NCBI GenBank assembly: GCA_964468205.1
Contig: CAYXVG010000038.1
Location: forward strand, 1 to 64,000
Direction of reading: 5' to 3'
From: CAWELS01 sp964468205
Lineage (GTDB): Bacteria > Acidobacteriota > Terriglobia > Bryobacterales > Bryobacteraceae
Length of the DNA: 64,000 nucleotides
Under the pieces are notes generated by a model that did not search any database, was not told where the DNA came from, and worked only from the letters and a program-made list of their open reading frames with translations. This document shows positions 1-8,496 of this stretch, in pieces; positions within the stretch are counted from its first letter, which is position 1, and the number at the start of each line of letters is the position of its first letter. The position numbers and the translations under genes were made by a program.

Positions 1-1
1 A

Positions 2-685
2 AAGATGGGCCCGGTTATCCCGGAGATCCGGGACAAGGTGTTCTTGGTTTCGAAGACCGAGGAGATCACCTACGAGGGTACCTGGATGCTTCTCCGGCAG
101 AGCCTGAAGCGTCTGCGGACAGACCATCTCGACCTGGTCCACCTCCACAGCCTCGGCAATGTGGACCGCTGGCCTGACATGGACCTCGCCATCAGCCGGA
201 AAGGCGCCCTGGGGGCATTGATCGAGGCCAGGAAACAGGGCGCGATCCGGTTCATCGGCTGCTCCGGGCACAACGGCGCCTCCCGCTTCCGGCAGGTGCT
301 TGACACCGGCGAAATCGACGTCGTAATGAACGCCGTGAACCACGTTTCGCAGCACATCTACAATTTCGAGCAGCACATCTGGGCCAAGGCGGCGGCGGAC
401 AATCTCGGCTTGGTGGCGATGAAGGTGCTCGGTGGCGTGAAGGAGAACAAGATCCGCTTGGGGGAGGAGAATTGCGAGTCCGGGATCCGCTACGCTCTGT
501 CGATCGAGGGCGCCTCCACGGCCGTTATCGGGATGCGGAACGTAGCCGAGGTGGAGAAAAACGCCGGCACGGCCGCGCGATTCCGGCCGCTGACCCGCGA
601 GGAGTCACTGGCCTTATGGCGTGAGGGCAAAGAGCTGGCGAAAACCGCTCTCTGGGGCCCCGCCTACGGTGAACCGGTGGCTTAG
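2..685 (+). CDS. Aldo/keto reductase, 5'-truncated by the window edge
   Basis: The reading frame is open from the first base of the window, so the N-terminal part with the NADPH-barrel start and the catalytic Asp/Tyr lies outside. The visible 227 residues are the second half of a TIM-barrel oxidoreductase. They include the strand around RTDHLDLVHLHSL, the FIGCSGHNG segment, and a C-terminal helix pattern (VEKNAGTAARFRPLT) typical of bacterial AKRs that often carry a Tat signal. A related complete copy lies at 49339-50334, which shows what the missing part probably looks like. The substrate cannot be told. The gene ends about 100 bp before scpA and is probably a separate unit. Confidence 0.85.
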   Translation, partial: KMGPVIPEIRDKVFLVSKTEEITYEGTWMLLRQSLKRLRTDHLDLVHLHSLGNVDRWPDMDLAISRKGALGALIEARKQGAIRFIGCSGHNGASRFRQVLDTGEIDVVMNAVNHVSQHIYNFEQHIWAKAAADNLGLVAMKVLGGVKENKIRLGEENCESGIRYALSIEGASTAVIGMRNVAEVEKNAGTAARFRPLTREESLALWREGKELAKTALWGPAYGEPVA

Positions 686-769
686 ATCCGGCTTGGCGAA
701 TAGCCATTAAGTTGTTGAAACAATTACATGTTTTCGTTCTCCCGAATGAGCTTCCACGTGGCGCCGTGC

Positions 770-775
770 TATTTT
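770..775 (+). promoter_or_regulatory. Putative -10 box of scpA (leaderless type)
   Basis: TATTTT lies 8 bases before the GTG start of scpA, and there is no purine-rich ribosome binding site between them. The spacing would put the transcript start at or next to the start codon. No convincing -35 hexamer is visible. Confidence 0.3.
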
Positions 776-783
776 AGGTAGAA

Positions 784-1572
784 GTGTCATCGCCGTTAAA
801 TATTCACCTCGAGGAATACGAGGGACCGCTGGACCTGCTGCTGGATCTCATCCGGAAACAGAAGGTCGACATTCACGACATCCCGATCGCGAAGATCACC
901 GCCCAATATCTTGCCTACATGGAGAAGGCGGTCGAGCTGAACATCGAACTTGGCGCCGAATTCGTGTACATGGCCGCCACTTTGATCCATATCAAGTCGC
1001 GGATGCTGCTGCCGAAGGACCCCGCGCTCGCCGAGATGGAAGACGAGGACGACGACCCGCGGTCGGGACTCGTGGAACGGCTCCTCGAGCACGAGAAGTT
1101 CAAGAACGCCGCCGAGATGCTGCAGCAGAAGCGCATGATCGAGGAGGCGACGTGGTCCAATCCCGCGCTGCGGGAATTTCTCGCCGAGGACGACGGCCCG
1201 GGAATCGCCGTTTCCCTCTTCGACCTCGTCAAGACCCTGCAGACCGTCATCGAGCGGGCCAAGAACCGGCCGTTTTACGAGGTGGGCGAGGACGACATCA
1301 GCGTCCCCGAAATGATGAACTTCTTGAAGTCCCTCCTGCGGGATAAGCCGAGGACGGAGATGGTGCCCGTGAAGGACTTGTTCGAGCGCCAGAGGAGCCG
1401 CAAAGCGATCATCTGTCTCTTCCTGGCCATACTCGAGATGGTGAAGCTGCAGGCCGTGGCGATTGTGCAAAAGGACATGTTCGGTGAGATCATGATTCGC
1501 CGCCACAAAGGCTTCGACGAATTTCTGGCATCAGAGCAGACGGCCGCGGCGATGGAAGAAGACTATAAATAG
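784..1572 (+). CDS. scpA: Segregation and condensation protein A
   Basis: This is the kleisin subunit of the SMC-ScpAB condensin, which bridges the SMC heads and compacts the nucleoid in the cytoplasm. The N-terminus (HLEEYEGPLDLLLDLIRKQK, about residues 6-27) is the conserved ScpA signature that binds the SMC neck. It is followed by the IHIKSRMLLP segment near residue 80 and a C-terminal winged helix that binds the SMC cap (about 190-260). At 262 aa the length is normal. The start is GTG. scpB follows after 6 bp, so the two are co-transcribed. An SMC gene is not in the window. Confidence 0.95.
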   Translation: MSSPLNIHLEEYEGPLDLLLDLIRKQKVDIHDIPIAKITAQYLAYMEKAVELNIELGAEFVYMAATLIHIKSRMLLPKDPALAEMEDEDDDPRSGLVERLLEHEKFKNAAEMLQQKRMIEEATWSNPALREFLAEDDGPGIAVSLFDLVKTLQTVIERAKNRPFYEVGEDDISVPEMMNFLKSLLRDKPRTEMVPVKDLFERQRSRKAIICLFLAILEMVKLQAVAIVQKDMFGEIMIRRHKGFDEFLASEQTAAAMEEDYK

Positions 1573-1578
1573 GAAGCA

Positions 1579-2613
1579 ATGGAAGAAAAGAAACAGTTGG
1601 AAGAGCTGGAAGCCAGCGATCGGGAATCCGAGTCCGGAACCGGCGCGGATCCAGCGGCCCCCGCGGCCGGGCCAGAACCTGGCGCGGTGGAAGAGACAAC
1701 CGGTCCGGCCGAGGAAACTGGCGTCCCGGAATCGGAAACCGCGGATGCCGGGGAACTCTCCGCGGAGCAGCTCGCGGTCGAGGACAAAGCTTCAGACGAG
1801 GATACCGGCCGCCGGGAATTGCGCGCCAAGCTCGAAGCGGCCGTTTACATCACCGAAGAGCCGCTGACGGCCAAACAGCTTGCCGAAGCGCTCGAAGAAC
1901 CCCTCGACAGCGTTACCGCGGCTCTTGCCGAACTCGTGGAAGAATATGCGAAGCCGTCCCACGGACTGGTGATCCGCGAGGTGGCCGAGGGCTTTAAGAT
2001 GGGCACGAAGGCCGAGTATCACGACTCGCTCCGGGCGTTCGTGAAGAAGCTCCAGAAGCCGCTCAAGCTTTCGATGGCGGCGCTCGAGACATTGGCGGTG
2101 ATCGCCTACAAACAGCCGATCACGGCGCCCGAAATCATGGAGATCCGGGGCGTCCAGGGAGCCGGCGTGCTCAAGACCCTACTGGACCGCAAGCTCATCA
2201 CCACAGCCGGACGCAAGAACGTGGTTGGCAAACCCATGCTCTACCGGACCACCAAGGAGTTCCTCGTCCAGTTTGGACTGAAGAACCTGAACGAGCTGCC
2301 GACGCTTAAGGAGTTCGAAGAGCTGGCGCGGGTGGCGCTCGCCGACGCCGAGGAGCCGGCTGAAGCGCCCGGGCAGATGGAGTTGCCCACGGCGGAGGCA
2401 CCCTGGCAAGAGCCGGAACAGGAAACCGCTCCGGCGCCCGGGAGGCCGGAGGAAGAACAGACTCCACACAAGGACGCCGCCGCGACGGCCGGAGCCTCCG
2501 AGGACGGAGAGTCCGAAAATGAAGAGGCGCCGGAACCGCGGGCGCCGCGGTCCGAAGACGGGCGGAACCAAGAACCCGGCGAGCGGAAGCGGCACGCGGC
2601 GCCGGAAGAATAG
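1579..2613 (+). CDS. scpB: Segregation and condensation protein B with long acidic tails
   Basis: ScpB is the winged-helix (KITE) partner of ScpA in the SMC complex. The conserved core spans about residues 80-245, with two winged helices and the segment LETLAVIAYKQPITAPEI followed by RGVQ. The protein is 344 aa, whereas typical ScpB proteins are about 180-250 aa. The excess is a Glu/Ala/Pro-rich N-terminal tail of about 70 residues and a Glu/Pro-rich C-terminal tail of about 95, both low complexity and probably disordered. It sits between scpA (6 bp gap) and the pseudouridine synthase gene (12 bp gap). Confidence 0.93.
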   Translation: MEEKKQLEELEASDRESESGTGADPAAPAAGPEPGAVEETTGPAEETGVPESETADAGELSAEQLAVEDKASDEDTGRRELRAKLEAAVYITEEPLTAKQLAEALEEPLDSVTAALAELVEEYAKPSHGLVIREVAEGFKMGTKAEYHDSLRAFVKKLQKPLKLSMAALETLAVIAYKQPITAPEIMEIRGVQGAGVLKTLLDRKLITTAGRKNVVGKPMLYRTTKEFLVQFGLKNLNELPTLKEFEELARVALADAEEPAEAPGQMELPTAEAPWQEPEQETAPAPGRPEEEQTPHKDAAATAGASEDGESENEEAPEPRAPRSEDGRNQEPGERKRHAAPEE

Positions 2614-2625
2614 GAGACCGGCGAA

Positions 2626-3351
2626 GTGGCTGTGGAACGCCTGCAAAAGATCCTGGCCCGCGCTGGCGTCGCGAGCCGCCGGAAAGCGGAGGAGTACATT
2701 GTCTCCGGGCGCGTCCGGGTGAACGGCAAGGTGGTCACCGAACTGGGAACCAAGGCGGACCCCGCGCGGGACCACATCAAGGTTGACGGCAAGCTTCTGC
2801 AACCCGCCCGCAATCTCGTCTACCTGGCGATGAACAAGCCGCGGGGCGTCGTCACCACTGTCTCCGACCCCGAAGGAAGGAAGACCGTAATGAGCCTTCT
2901 CAAACGGGCGCATGCGGGCGTTTATCCCGTGGGCCGGCTCGATTACCACAGCGAAGGGCTGCTTCTATTAACCAATGACGGCGACTTTGCCGCCAGGATC
3001 ACGGCTCCGGCAACGCATCTGGTGAAGGTTTACCACGTAAAGGCCAATGGCCCGCTCACTCCGGAGCAGGAAGAAAAGTTCTGCCACGGAGTTCCGCTTC
3101 ATGGCCGCCGCACCAGGCCGGCAAAGATCCGGTTGATCAAGCGCGCCCGCAATCCGTGGTACGAGATTGAACTCACCGAGGGCCGCACGAACCAGATCCG
3201 CCTCATGTTCCAGTATTTCGGCAGGCTCGTGGAGAAGCTGCGGCGCACGCAAATCGGCCCCCTGAGATTGGGCGTATTAAAGGCCGGAGAGTATCGCCCG
3301 CTCACCAGCGAAGAGCTGACGCGGCTCCGGCGCGATCTCAAGCTCGATTGA
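2626..3351 (+). CDS. rluB: 23S rRNA pseudouridine synthase, RluB/RsuA family
   Basis: This cytoplasmic enzyme converts a uridine to pseudouridine in rRNA. Residues 1-60 form an S4 RNA-binding domain (ERLQKILARAGVASRRKAEE). The catalytic domain holds the family motif GRLDYHSEGLLLLTNDG near residues 104-120, with the catalytic Asp in GRLD, and the C-terminal EGRTNQIRLM motif. The start is GTG. The gene closes the scpA-scpB-rluB cluster, an arrangement seen in many bacteria. RluB and RluE cannot be separated from sequence alone, though the S4 domain and the scpAB context favour RluB. Confidence 0.9.
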   Translation: MAVERLQKILARAGVASRRKAEEYIVSGRVRVNGKVVTELGTKADPARDHIKVDGKLLQPARNLVYLAMNKPRGVVTTVSDPEGRKTVMSLLKRAHAGVYPVGRLDYHSEGLLLLTNDGDFAARITAPATHLVKVYHVKANGPLTPEQEEKFCHGVPLHGRRTRPAKIRLIKRARNPWYEIELTEGRTNQIRLMFQYFGRLVEKLRRTQIGPLRLGVLKAGEYRPLTSEELTRLRRDLKLD

Positions 3352-3380
3352 CCGCCGTGGCACGGCGGCAAAGCGGACAC

Positions 3381-3386
3381 TACAAT
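3381..3386 (+). promoter_or_regulatory. Putative -10 box before the CoA-binding protein gene
   Basis: TACAAT lies 12 bases before the ATG at 3399 with no clear Shine-Dalgarno, so a leader of a few bases at most is predicted. Confidence 0.35.
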
Positions 3387-3398
3387 ATAGAAAGACCG

Positions 3399-3818
3399 AT
3401 GATCCCCGAAGCCGCCGCCCTCCTCGAAGAAAGCCACACCATCGCGGTAGTAGGCCTTTCTCGCAAGAAACACCGCCCCAGCCACGGCGTTACCGACTAC
3501 ATGCAGCGCCAGGGCTACCGCGTCATTCCGGTGAATCCCCGGGAAACCGAAATTCTTGGCGAGAAAGCCTATCCGGATCTGGACTCCATTCCCGAAAAGG
3601 TCGATATAGTGAATGTCTTTCGGCGATCGGAGTTTGTTCCGGAAATCGCGGAAGCCGCAATCCGGATCGGGGCCAAGGGCTTGTGGCTGCAAGAAGGCAT
3701 AGCGCATCCTGAAGCCGCCGCGAAAGCGGAGGCCGCGGGGCTGACGGTGATCACGGACCACTGCATTCTGAAAGCGCACCGCAAGCTCTCCATGCGCACC
3801 CGCAAGGCGAGCGGCTGA
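3399..3818 (+). CDS. CoA-binding domain protein (YccU-like)
   Basis: A stand-alone Rossmann-fold CoA-binding protein of 139 aa. The nucleotide-binding start (TIAVVGLSRKKHRPSHGV, residues 13-30), the YRVIPVNP strand and the C-terminal DHCILKAHRKL match the family closely. The in-frame region upstream to 3348 is not conserved, and TACAAT precedes the ATG at 3399, so that start was chosen. The physiological role of the family is not settled. The neighbours are unrelated. Confidence 0.88.
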   Translation: MIPEAAALLEESHTIAVVGLSRKKHRPSHGVTDYMQRQGYRVIPVNPRETEILGEKAYPDLDSIPEKVDIVNVFRRSEFVPEIAEAAIRIGAKGLWLQEGIAHPEAAAKAEAAGLTVITDHCILKAHRKLSMRTRKASG

Positions 3819-3967
3819 TTTTTTTCACCAACAACTCTAGATCGTTCCCGTAATGAGATGTGGACGCCGGCCGAAAGCTCCATGCCGGCTTCTTCGCGAG
3901 CCGGCTCCGGCGGCAAAGTATTTTTGATTCCGGTGTGGTAGGCTTGATCGGCGGAAGGAGGAGTCAA

Positions 3968-4408
3968 ATGGAAGGCTTCGTGATTGCTTGGTGGGTGTGG
4001 TTCCTGTTTGGACTGCTGTTGCTACTCGCCGAGTTTCTTACCCCAGGAGCCTTTTACCAGTTTTTCTTCGGGGCTGGCGCGGTAGTGGTAGGGCTCATCG
4101 GCGCCTTTGGCATCGACATGCCGCTGGCGCTGCAACTCGGCGTCTTTCTTGTCCTATCGGTCGGCTCGCTGCTTGTGTTGCGCGAACCGCTGAAGATTCG
4201 GTTCGGCACGGGCTCGGCCGACAATGTGGACAAGATTGAGGGCCAAATGGCCGTGGCGCTTCAGGACATTGCCGTCAATGACCACGGCAAGGCCGAACTC
4301 CGCGGCTCGGTATGGAGTGCGCGCAACGTGGGGGACACCGACATCGTCGAGAACCAGCGCTGCCGCGTGGAGCGTGTCGACGGCTTGACGCTGGCGATCA
4401 AAGGATAG
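3968..4408 (+). CDS. NfeD family membrane protein
   Basis: A short NfeD protein of 146 aa. There are three or four N-terminal membrane segments (about residues 4-75, starting AWWVWFLFGLLLLLAEF) and a C-terminal OB-fold (about 85-146) with the usual VGxxGxA-like strands (KIEGQMAVAL, GSVWSA). The start at 3968 has a strong AAGGAGG site at 3955-3961, which rules out the longer frame from 3860. It is followed by the SPFH protein after 20 bp. NfeD and SPFH proteins are common partners in membrane microdomain organisation or quality control. Confidence 0.9.
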   Translation: MEGFVIAWWVWFLFGLLLLLAEFLTPGAFYQFFFGAGAVVVGLIGAFGIDMPLALQLGVFLVLSVGSLLVLREPLKIRFGTGSADNVDKIEGQMAVALQDIAVNDHGKAELRGSVWSARNVGDTDIVENQRCRVERVDGLTLAIKG

Positions 4409-4428
4409 ACCTAGAGAGGAGAATCGAA

Positions 4429-5361
4429 ATGGAAATTCCGGGTGGGGTGATTGCCCTGTTCGTACTGATTGTTTTCGCCATCATCATTCTGGCGAGGACG
4501 GCTATCGTTGTTCCGCAGCAGAACTCATTCGTCATCGAGCGGCTGGGCAAGTATTACGCCTCGCTGGGCGCTGGCTTCCATATCCTGACGCCGTTTGTCG
4601 ACGTCATCCGCTACCGTCTTTCGCTCAAGGAGCAGGCGCTCGATATTCCCGAACAGATCTGCATCACGCGCGATAACGTGCAGGTGGGCGTCGACGGGGT
4701 TTTGTACCTCAAGGTCATCGATCCGGAGCGCGCGGCGTACGGCATCTCCGACTACCGCTTCGCCATCACGCAACTCGCGCAGACCACCCTGCGCAGCGAA
4801 ATCGGCAAAATCGATCTCGACAAAACCTTCGAGGAGCGGGCGGCCATTAACGTGGCCGTGGTCAGCGAACTCGATAAGGCCTCCGATCCCTGGGGCGTGA
4901 AGGTGCTCCGCTACGAGATCAGGAACATCAACCCGCCGCAGGACGTGCTCAACGCCATGGAGAAACAGATGCGGGCCGAGCGCGAAAAGCGCGCCGTGAT
5001 CCTCACCTCCGAGGGCGCGCGAGACTCCGCCATCAACAACGCCGAGGGCGAGAAGCAAAGGGTGATCAAGCAGTCCGAGGCGAAGAAGATGCAGCAGATC
5101 AACGAAGCCCAGGGCGAGGGCGAGGCTATCCTCACCATTGCCAATGCCACCGCGGCGGGTATCCGCGCGGTCGCCGCGGCCATCAACGAGCCTGGCGGCA
5201 TGCAGGCGGTGAATCTGCGCGTCGCCGAGCAGTACGTGGATCAGTTCGGCAATCTCGCCAAGGAGGGCAACACGCTGATCGTGCCGGCCACCCTGAGCGA
5301 CCCCGCCGGTTTCATCGCCACGGCCATGAAGATCATCAAGGACGGCTCCGGTCAGAACTAG
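4429..5361 (+). CDS. SPFH/Band 7 (stomatin-like, paraslipin) protein
   Basis: A 310-aa membrane-anchored SPFH protein that probably oligomerises in the inner membrane with the NfeD protein upstream. One N-terminal membrane helix (about residues 8-25) is followed by the band-7 domain (PQQNSFVIERLGKYYASL, residues 29-46, through about 190). A charged coiled-coil follows (REKRAVILTSEGARDSAINN and onward), then a C-terminal oligomerisation segment (GNTLIVPATL). AGAGGAG lies before the ATG at 4429. The sequence resembles QmcA/paraslipin more than the HflK/HflC protease regulators. Confidence 0.92.
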   Translation: MEIPGGVIALFVLIVFAIIILARTAIVVPQQNSFVIERLGKYYASLGAGFHILTPFVDVIRYRLSLKEQALDIPEQICITRDNVQVGVDGVLYLKVIDPERAAYGISDYRFAITQLAQTTLRSEIGKIDLDKTFEERAAINVAVVSELDKASDPWGVKVLRYEIRNINPPQDVLNAMEKQMRAEREKRAVILTSEGARDSAINNAEGEKQRVIKQSEAKKMQQINEAQGEGEAILTIANATAAGIRAVAAAINEPGGMQAVNLRVAEQYVDQFGNLAKEGNTLIVPATLSDPAGFIATAMKIIKDGSGQN

Positions 5362-5464
5362 AGTCCCGCGGGTGCGAGGCGTGGCGCCTGGTGCGTCATT
5401 ATCCTCGCGCTCCGGCGCTTGGCCGCGGGGGGCGACACTCACTCCCGGCTCAACCGGGCGTCGT

Positions 5465-5491
5465 GGGGCAGTTATTTGCGCTGCCCCTTTA
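5465..5491 (+). terminator. Intrinsic terminator between convergent genes
   Basis: GGGGCAG (5465-5471) pairs with CTGCCCC (5481-5487) across a 9-base loop and is followed by TTTACTT. It lies 100 bp after the SPFH gene and overlaps the stop codon of the convergent hydrolase gene. Confidence 0.6.
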
Positions 5492-7594
5492 CTTGATGTT
5501 CACCGTCACCGTGTTGAGCGGAACCCCGTCCAGCTTCAATTGAATCTCCACCTCGCCGGAGCCGTCGAGCCGGTGAGGCAGCGGCCCGAGATTCACCTGA
5601 TCGAGACCGGCGAACTCGGAACTCTCGACAGGTCCCGCGGCGGGCGTTTCCACGCCCCCCACCGTCGCTTCGAGCACATTGCCATGGCGCATGCCCGTTC
5701 CAAAGAGGAGCAGATAGGACTGGTCTTGCGCTGTTCCGATGTTCACTGGAATCGCCACGCGCTGTCCTTCCGGCAAGGCTTCGTCGAACACGTACCGCCA
5801 TGTCTCCCGGCCGTCCGGACGGAACGTCTGCAGCACTGCCGCGGCAACCCCTTCGCCGTCGGCATTGGCGCTGAAAAGGCCGGGCGCGACCCGCTCTATG
5901 AGGAGTTGGCCGGCGCTCACCGGCTGTCCGTTCTGGAGGACCTCGACCTCGGCGATACCGGGCGCGGCCGCGGGGGGGATCAGGTAGTTGATCTGCCCCG
6001 GGGAGACGAAGAAAAGCTGTGCCGGATGGAAGGCGCCGTTGGAGTCGCGCACGCGGACCTGAACACCCAGCAACTCGGTGGGCAGCGGCCGTGAAGCCGC
6101 GGTGGCTGTGCCGCTGGCGAAGTTCTCGCCGAAAGCGCTCGCAATCGCATCCGGAGCGGTGCGCGGGTCGAAATGCGCCGCCAGCAAGGTGGCGACCGGC
6201 TCGTTGAACGGCAGCACGTCCGGCACAACCCGCACGGCGGTGGTGAACTTGATTGGGAACAAAAACCCATCGGTGAAAGTGAGTTCGATGAAATAGGCCC
6301 GCCAGCCCTGAAAAGGCGCGCCCGGATTCGCTTCGTAACGCCCGTCGCCGGACGGTTCGAGGTCCGTGCTGGTCCAGGCCTCGCCGATTGTGTCGACGCG
6401 AAAGTCGCGGGCGGACGGGTTCGTGGCCTGCCAGAGTTTCACGGCCGCGGGAGGTGCGCCGGCCGTGACGGCGATGCGTCCATCCGGAGCGAACTCCCAG
6501 GAGTAGTCCGGAATCTCCCCGCCATTCATCAGGGCATGACCCCAGGAGACCGCCCCCATCAGGCTTTCGTTCAGCGAATCGCCAAGCCCGTGCGGCACGT
6601 TCGGAATGTACCGGAGGCGCTTCGCCCCCTGCAGATCGTCGTAATAGAACTGCGAGGATGTCGGCACGAAGAACTCATCTCCCGCCGAGTTGATGATGTA
6701 CTTCGGCATGGTTAGCCGGTCAAGATAGGAGTATGGGTCCACGATCGCCATCAGCTCCCGCGATCTCCGGGAGCCGAACCAGGCGAAAATGCCCTCGCGT
6801 TCATAATCGGACACGGCGGGAGACCAGTCTCCGTACGCTTTCCAATGGTGGCGGAAGGCCTCTTCGACGTTGAGCGTATCGATGACCGCCGGGGCGATGG
6901 CCGTCACGCGGTTGTCGGCCGCCGCGGTGAGCCAGGTGGCCCAGCCGCGCTTCGAGCCGCCGCCCACCATGAATCCGTTAATGGCGATCTGTCCGCCCAA
7001 GGCGGAAGCCATGAATTCCTGCGTTGCGTCCATGGCGCGCACCACCGCCTTGGTCATGGCCAGGTGCGCCGGCCATCGCTCGTCGCCGCCGCGGAGGAAC
7101 TTGTCCCAGGTGAAGGCGAGGATGGAGTCCTCCGAGCGCGGAGCGGACTCGCCAGTGAATAGGATGGGCTGGTTCGGAATGGCTTGCAGTTCTGCGACCA
7201 CGAGTCCCGTGGCGGCGACCACCAAACCGAGCGCGGCGTCCACGGCGCCGGGCTCCGCGGAATTGTGCGATCCGCCGTTGACGATCAGGATCGCCTTGTC
7301 ACCTTGGACGTTCGAAGGGATGGCCACGCGAAGCCAGTGCCGCCAGAAATGAGGGTCTGCTTCGTCAAGAGGCCGCCATGCCTGCGAGGTGAGCCGGATG
7401 ACGACGGTGCTGTAGCCGGGACCGCCGTATGTCTTGCTCACTTCCCAGCTGTACGAGGGATCCGGCGCCGCCACGTAGCGGTCGAGCGCGGTTTCGGTCT
7501 GGGCCTGCGCTCCCACCGCCAGCAGCAGCATGAAGACGAATAAGAACGGCCGGACAAGGGTTATGCCTCTCCGGCCGGGGGCTGCTTTTCTCAA
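5489..7594 (-). CDS. Secreted PqaA-type alpha/beta hydrolase with Solibacter C-terminal domain
   Basis: The first two thirds match the PhoPQ-activated pathogenicity-related (PqaA) family of secreted alpha/beta hydrolases, with the nucleophile motif GGGSKRGWATW and a downstream INSAGDEFF acid region. The last 220 or so residues (from about FDPRTAPDAIASAFGENFAS to the end) look like the TIGR03437 domain, which I know almost only from Solibacter relatives. It has SPGQINYLIP, the hallmark phrase of that domain. The frame continues upstream to 7690. A TTG at 7594, 11 bases after AAGGAG, gives a normal signal peptide (RPFLFVFMLLLAVGAQAQ) and is preferred. The substrate is unknown. Confidence 0.85.
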   Translation of the reverse strand: MRKAAPGRRGITLVRPFLFVFMLLLAVGAQAQTETALDRYVAAPDPSYSWEVSKTYGGPGYSTVVIRLTSQAWRPLDEADPHFWRHWLRVAIPSNVQGDKAILIVNGGSHNSAEPGAVDAALGLVVAATGLVVAELQAIPNQPILFTGESAPRSEDSILAFTWDKFLRGGDERWPAHLAMTKAVVRAMDATQEFMASALGGQIAINGFMVGGGSKRGWATWLTAAADNRVTAIAPAVIDTLNVEEAFRHHWKAYGDWSPAVSDYEREGIFAWFGSRRSRELMAIVDPYSYLDRLTMPKYIINSAGDEFFVPTSSQFYYDDLQGAKRLRYIPNVPHGLGDSLNESLMGAVSWGHALMNGGEIPDYSWEFAPDGRIAVTAGAPPAAVKLWQATNPSARDFRVDTIGEAWTSTDLEPSGDGRYEANPGAPFQGWRAYFIELTFTDGFLFPIKFTTAVRVVPDVLPFNEPVATLLAAHFDPRTAPDAIASAFGENFASGTATAASRPLPTELLGVQVRVRDSNGAFHPAQLFFVSPGQINYLIPPAAAPGIAEVEVLQNGQPVSAGQLLIERVAPGLFSANADGEGVAAAVLQTFRPDGRETWRYVFDEALPEGQRVAIPVNIGTAQDQSYLLLFGTGMRHGNVLEATVGGVETPAAGPVESSEFAGLDQVNLGPLPHRLDGSGEVEIQLKLDGVPLNTVTVNIK

Positions 7595-7650
7595 GGTCGT
7601 TACGACTCCTTGTTGGATTGAGCGGGCTTCCCTATCATCCTCCTTCAGAC

Positions 7651-7676
7651 CGCTCCTCGGCAACGCTCCTCGGCAA
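7651..7676. repeat. Two perfect tandem copies of a 13-bp unit
   Basis: CGCTCCTCGGCAA occurs at 7651-7663 and again at 7664-7676, in the gap between the divergent hydrolase and small secreted protein genes. It may be slipped-strand duplication. No function is implied. Confidence 0.8.
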
Positions 7677-7797
7677 CGCTTCCTTCGCACCGCGCGGCGT
7701 TAGCTCAGAAAAACGGTAACGATTTGTCTTCGTGAGCGGTCGCCTAACTCGCTAACGCTCTCTGTCAAGACATCGTAGGAATGTTGGGGAGGAACTA

Positions 7798-8472
7798 ATG
7801 CGTTTGCCGAAACTGGGAATCTATCTGTCCACAACTGTTATCTCGTTGGGCTTGGTGTTCGCGCAGTCGGATCTCGACGTTCAGAAAGCGGAACTGTCGG
7901 CGCCGTTCGGAGTCGCAAACGGATATCTGATGGTTGTCGACGGCGATTTCCTGTTCGTCAACACAGACAAGCCCGAAACGTCAGTGCGAATTCCGGAAGA
8001 AAAAATTGTCAGTAAGGGTCTTTCCGAAGGCGTGTTGGTGGTGGTCACCTCGGAGCGTTTTCGCGGCCTCAATGAGTTTCGATTCCGGGTCGCCGATCCT
8101 TCGTCCTTTGATGTGGCCGCGAGTGTCCCTGCTTCCGGCACGACAGCCGGGCCTGCCGCCTCGCCGGGAAGCGAAGACGAGATCGTCTACAGCTACGAGG
8201 TGCGGCACGATCACTGGCCCCGGGGCGGCTGCGATGGACGTCTGGTGATTACGCCCACACGGATTCGATTCGAGTCATTGTCCAATGTCAATCACTCCGA
8301 AAACTGGCGCATGGAAGACGTCAAGGAGATTCGTCGAAAAAGCACCTACGCTCTCGTCGTTCGGCCGTTCAATGGCGACAACTACAATTTCTCTGTTCAC
8401 CAGCAAGGGGTCTCCCGGGAAGAGTTTGACTACATCACGAAGCAGATTGCCCAGGCCCGGACCAACCGGTAG
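7798..8472 (+). CDS. Secreted protein of unknown function with a possible PH-like C-terminal half
   Basis: A 224-aa protein with a signal peptide (about residues 1-22, ending VFAQ). Two small beta-rich modules (about 25-105 and 128-222) are separated by an Ala/Pro/Ser/Gly linker. The second module (YSYEVRHDHWPRGGCDGRLVI, then RIRFES and WRMEDVKEIRR) alternates short strands and ends in a helix, as PH/GRAM-like domains do. This is a pattern judgement only. GGGGAGGA before the ATG gives a clear ribosome binding site. It stands alone between a divergent hydrolase gene and a convergent peptidase gene. Confidence 0.75.
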   Translation: MRLPKLGIYLSTTVISLGLVFAQSDLDVQKAELSAPFGVANGYLMVVDGDFLFVNTDKPETSVRIPEEKIVSKGLSEGVLVVVTSERFRGLNEFRFRVADPSSFDVAASVPASGTTAGPAASPGSEDEIVYSYEVRHDHWPRGGCDGRLVITPTRIRFESLSNVNHSENWRMEDVKEIRRKSTYALVVRPFNGDNYNFSVHQQGVSREEFDYITKQIAQARTNR

Positions 8473-8496
8473 GCGCTGGCTGGCGCATTCCGGCCG

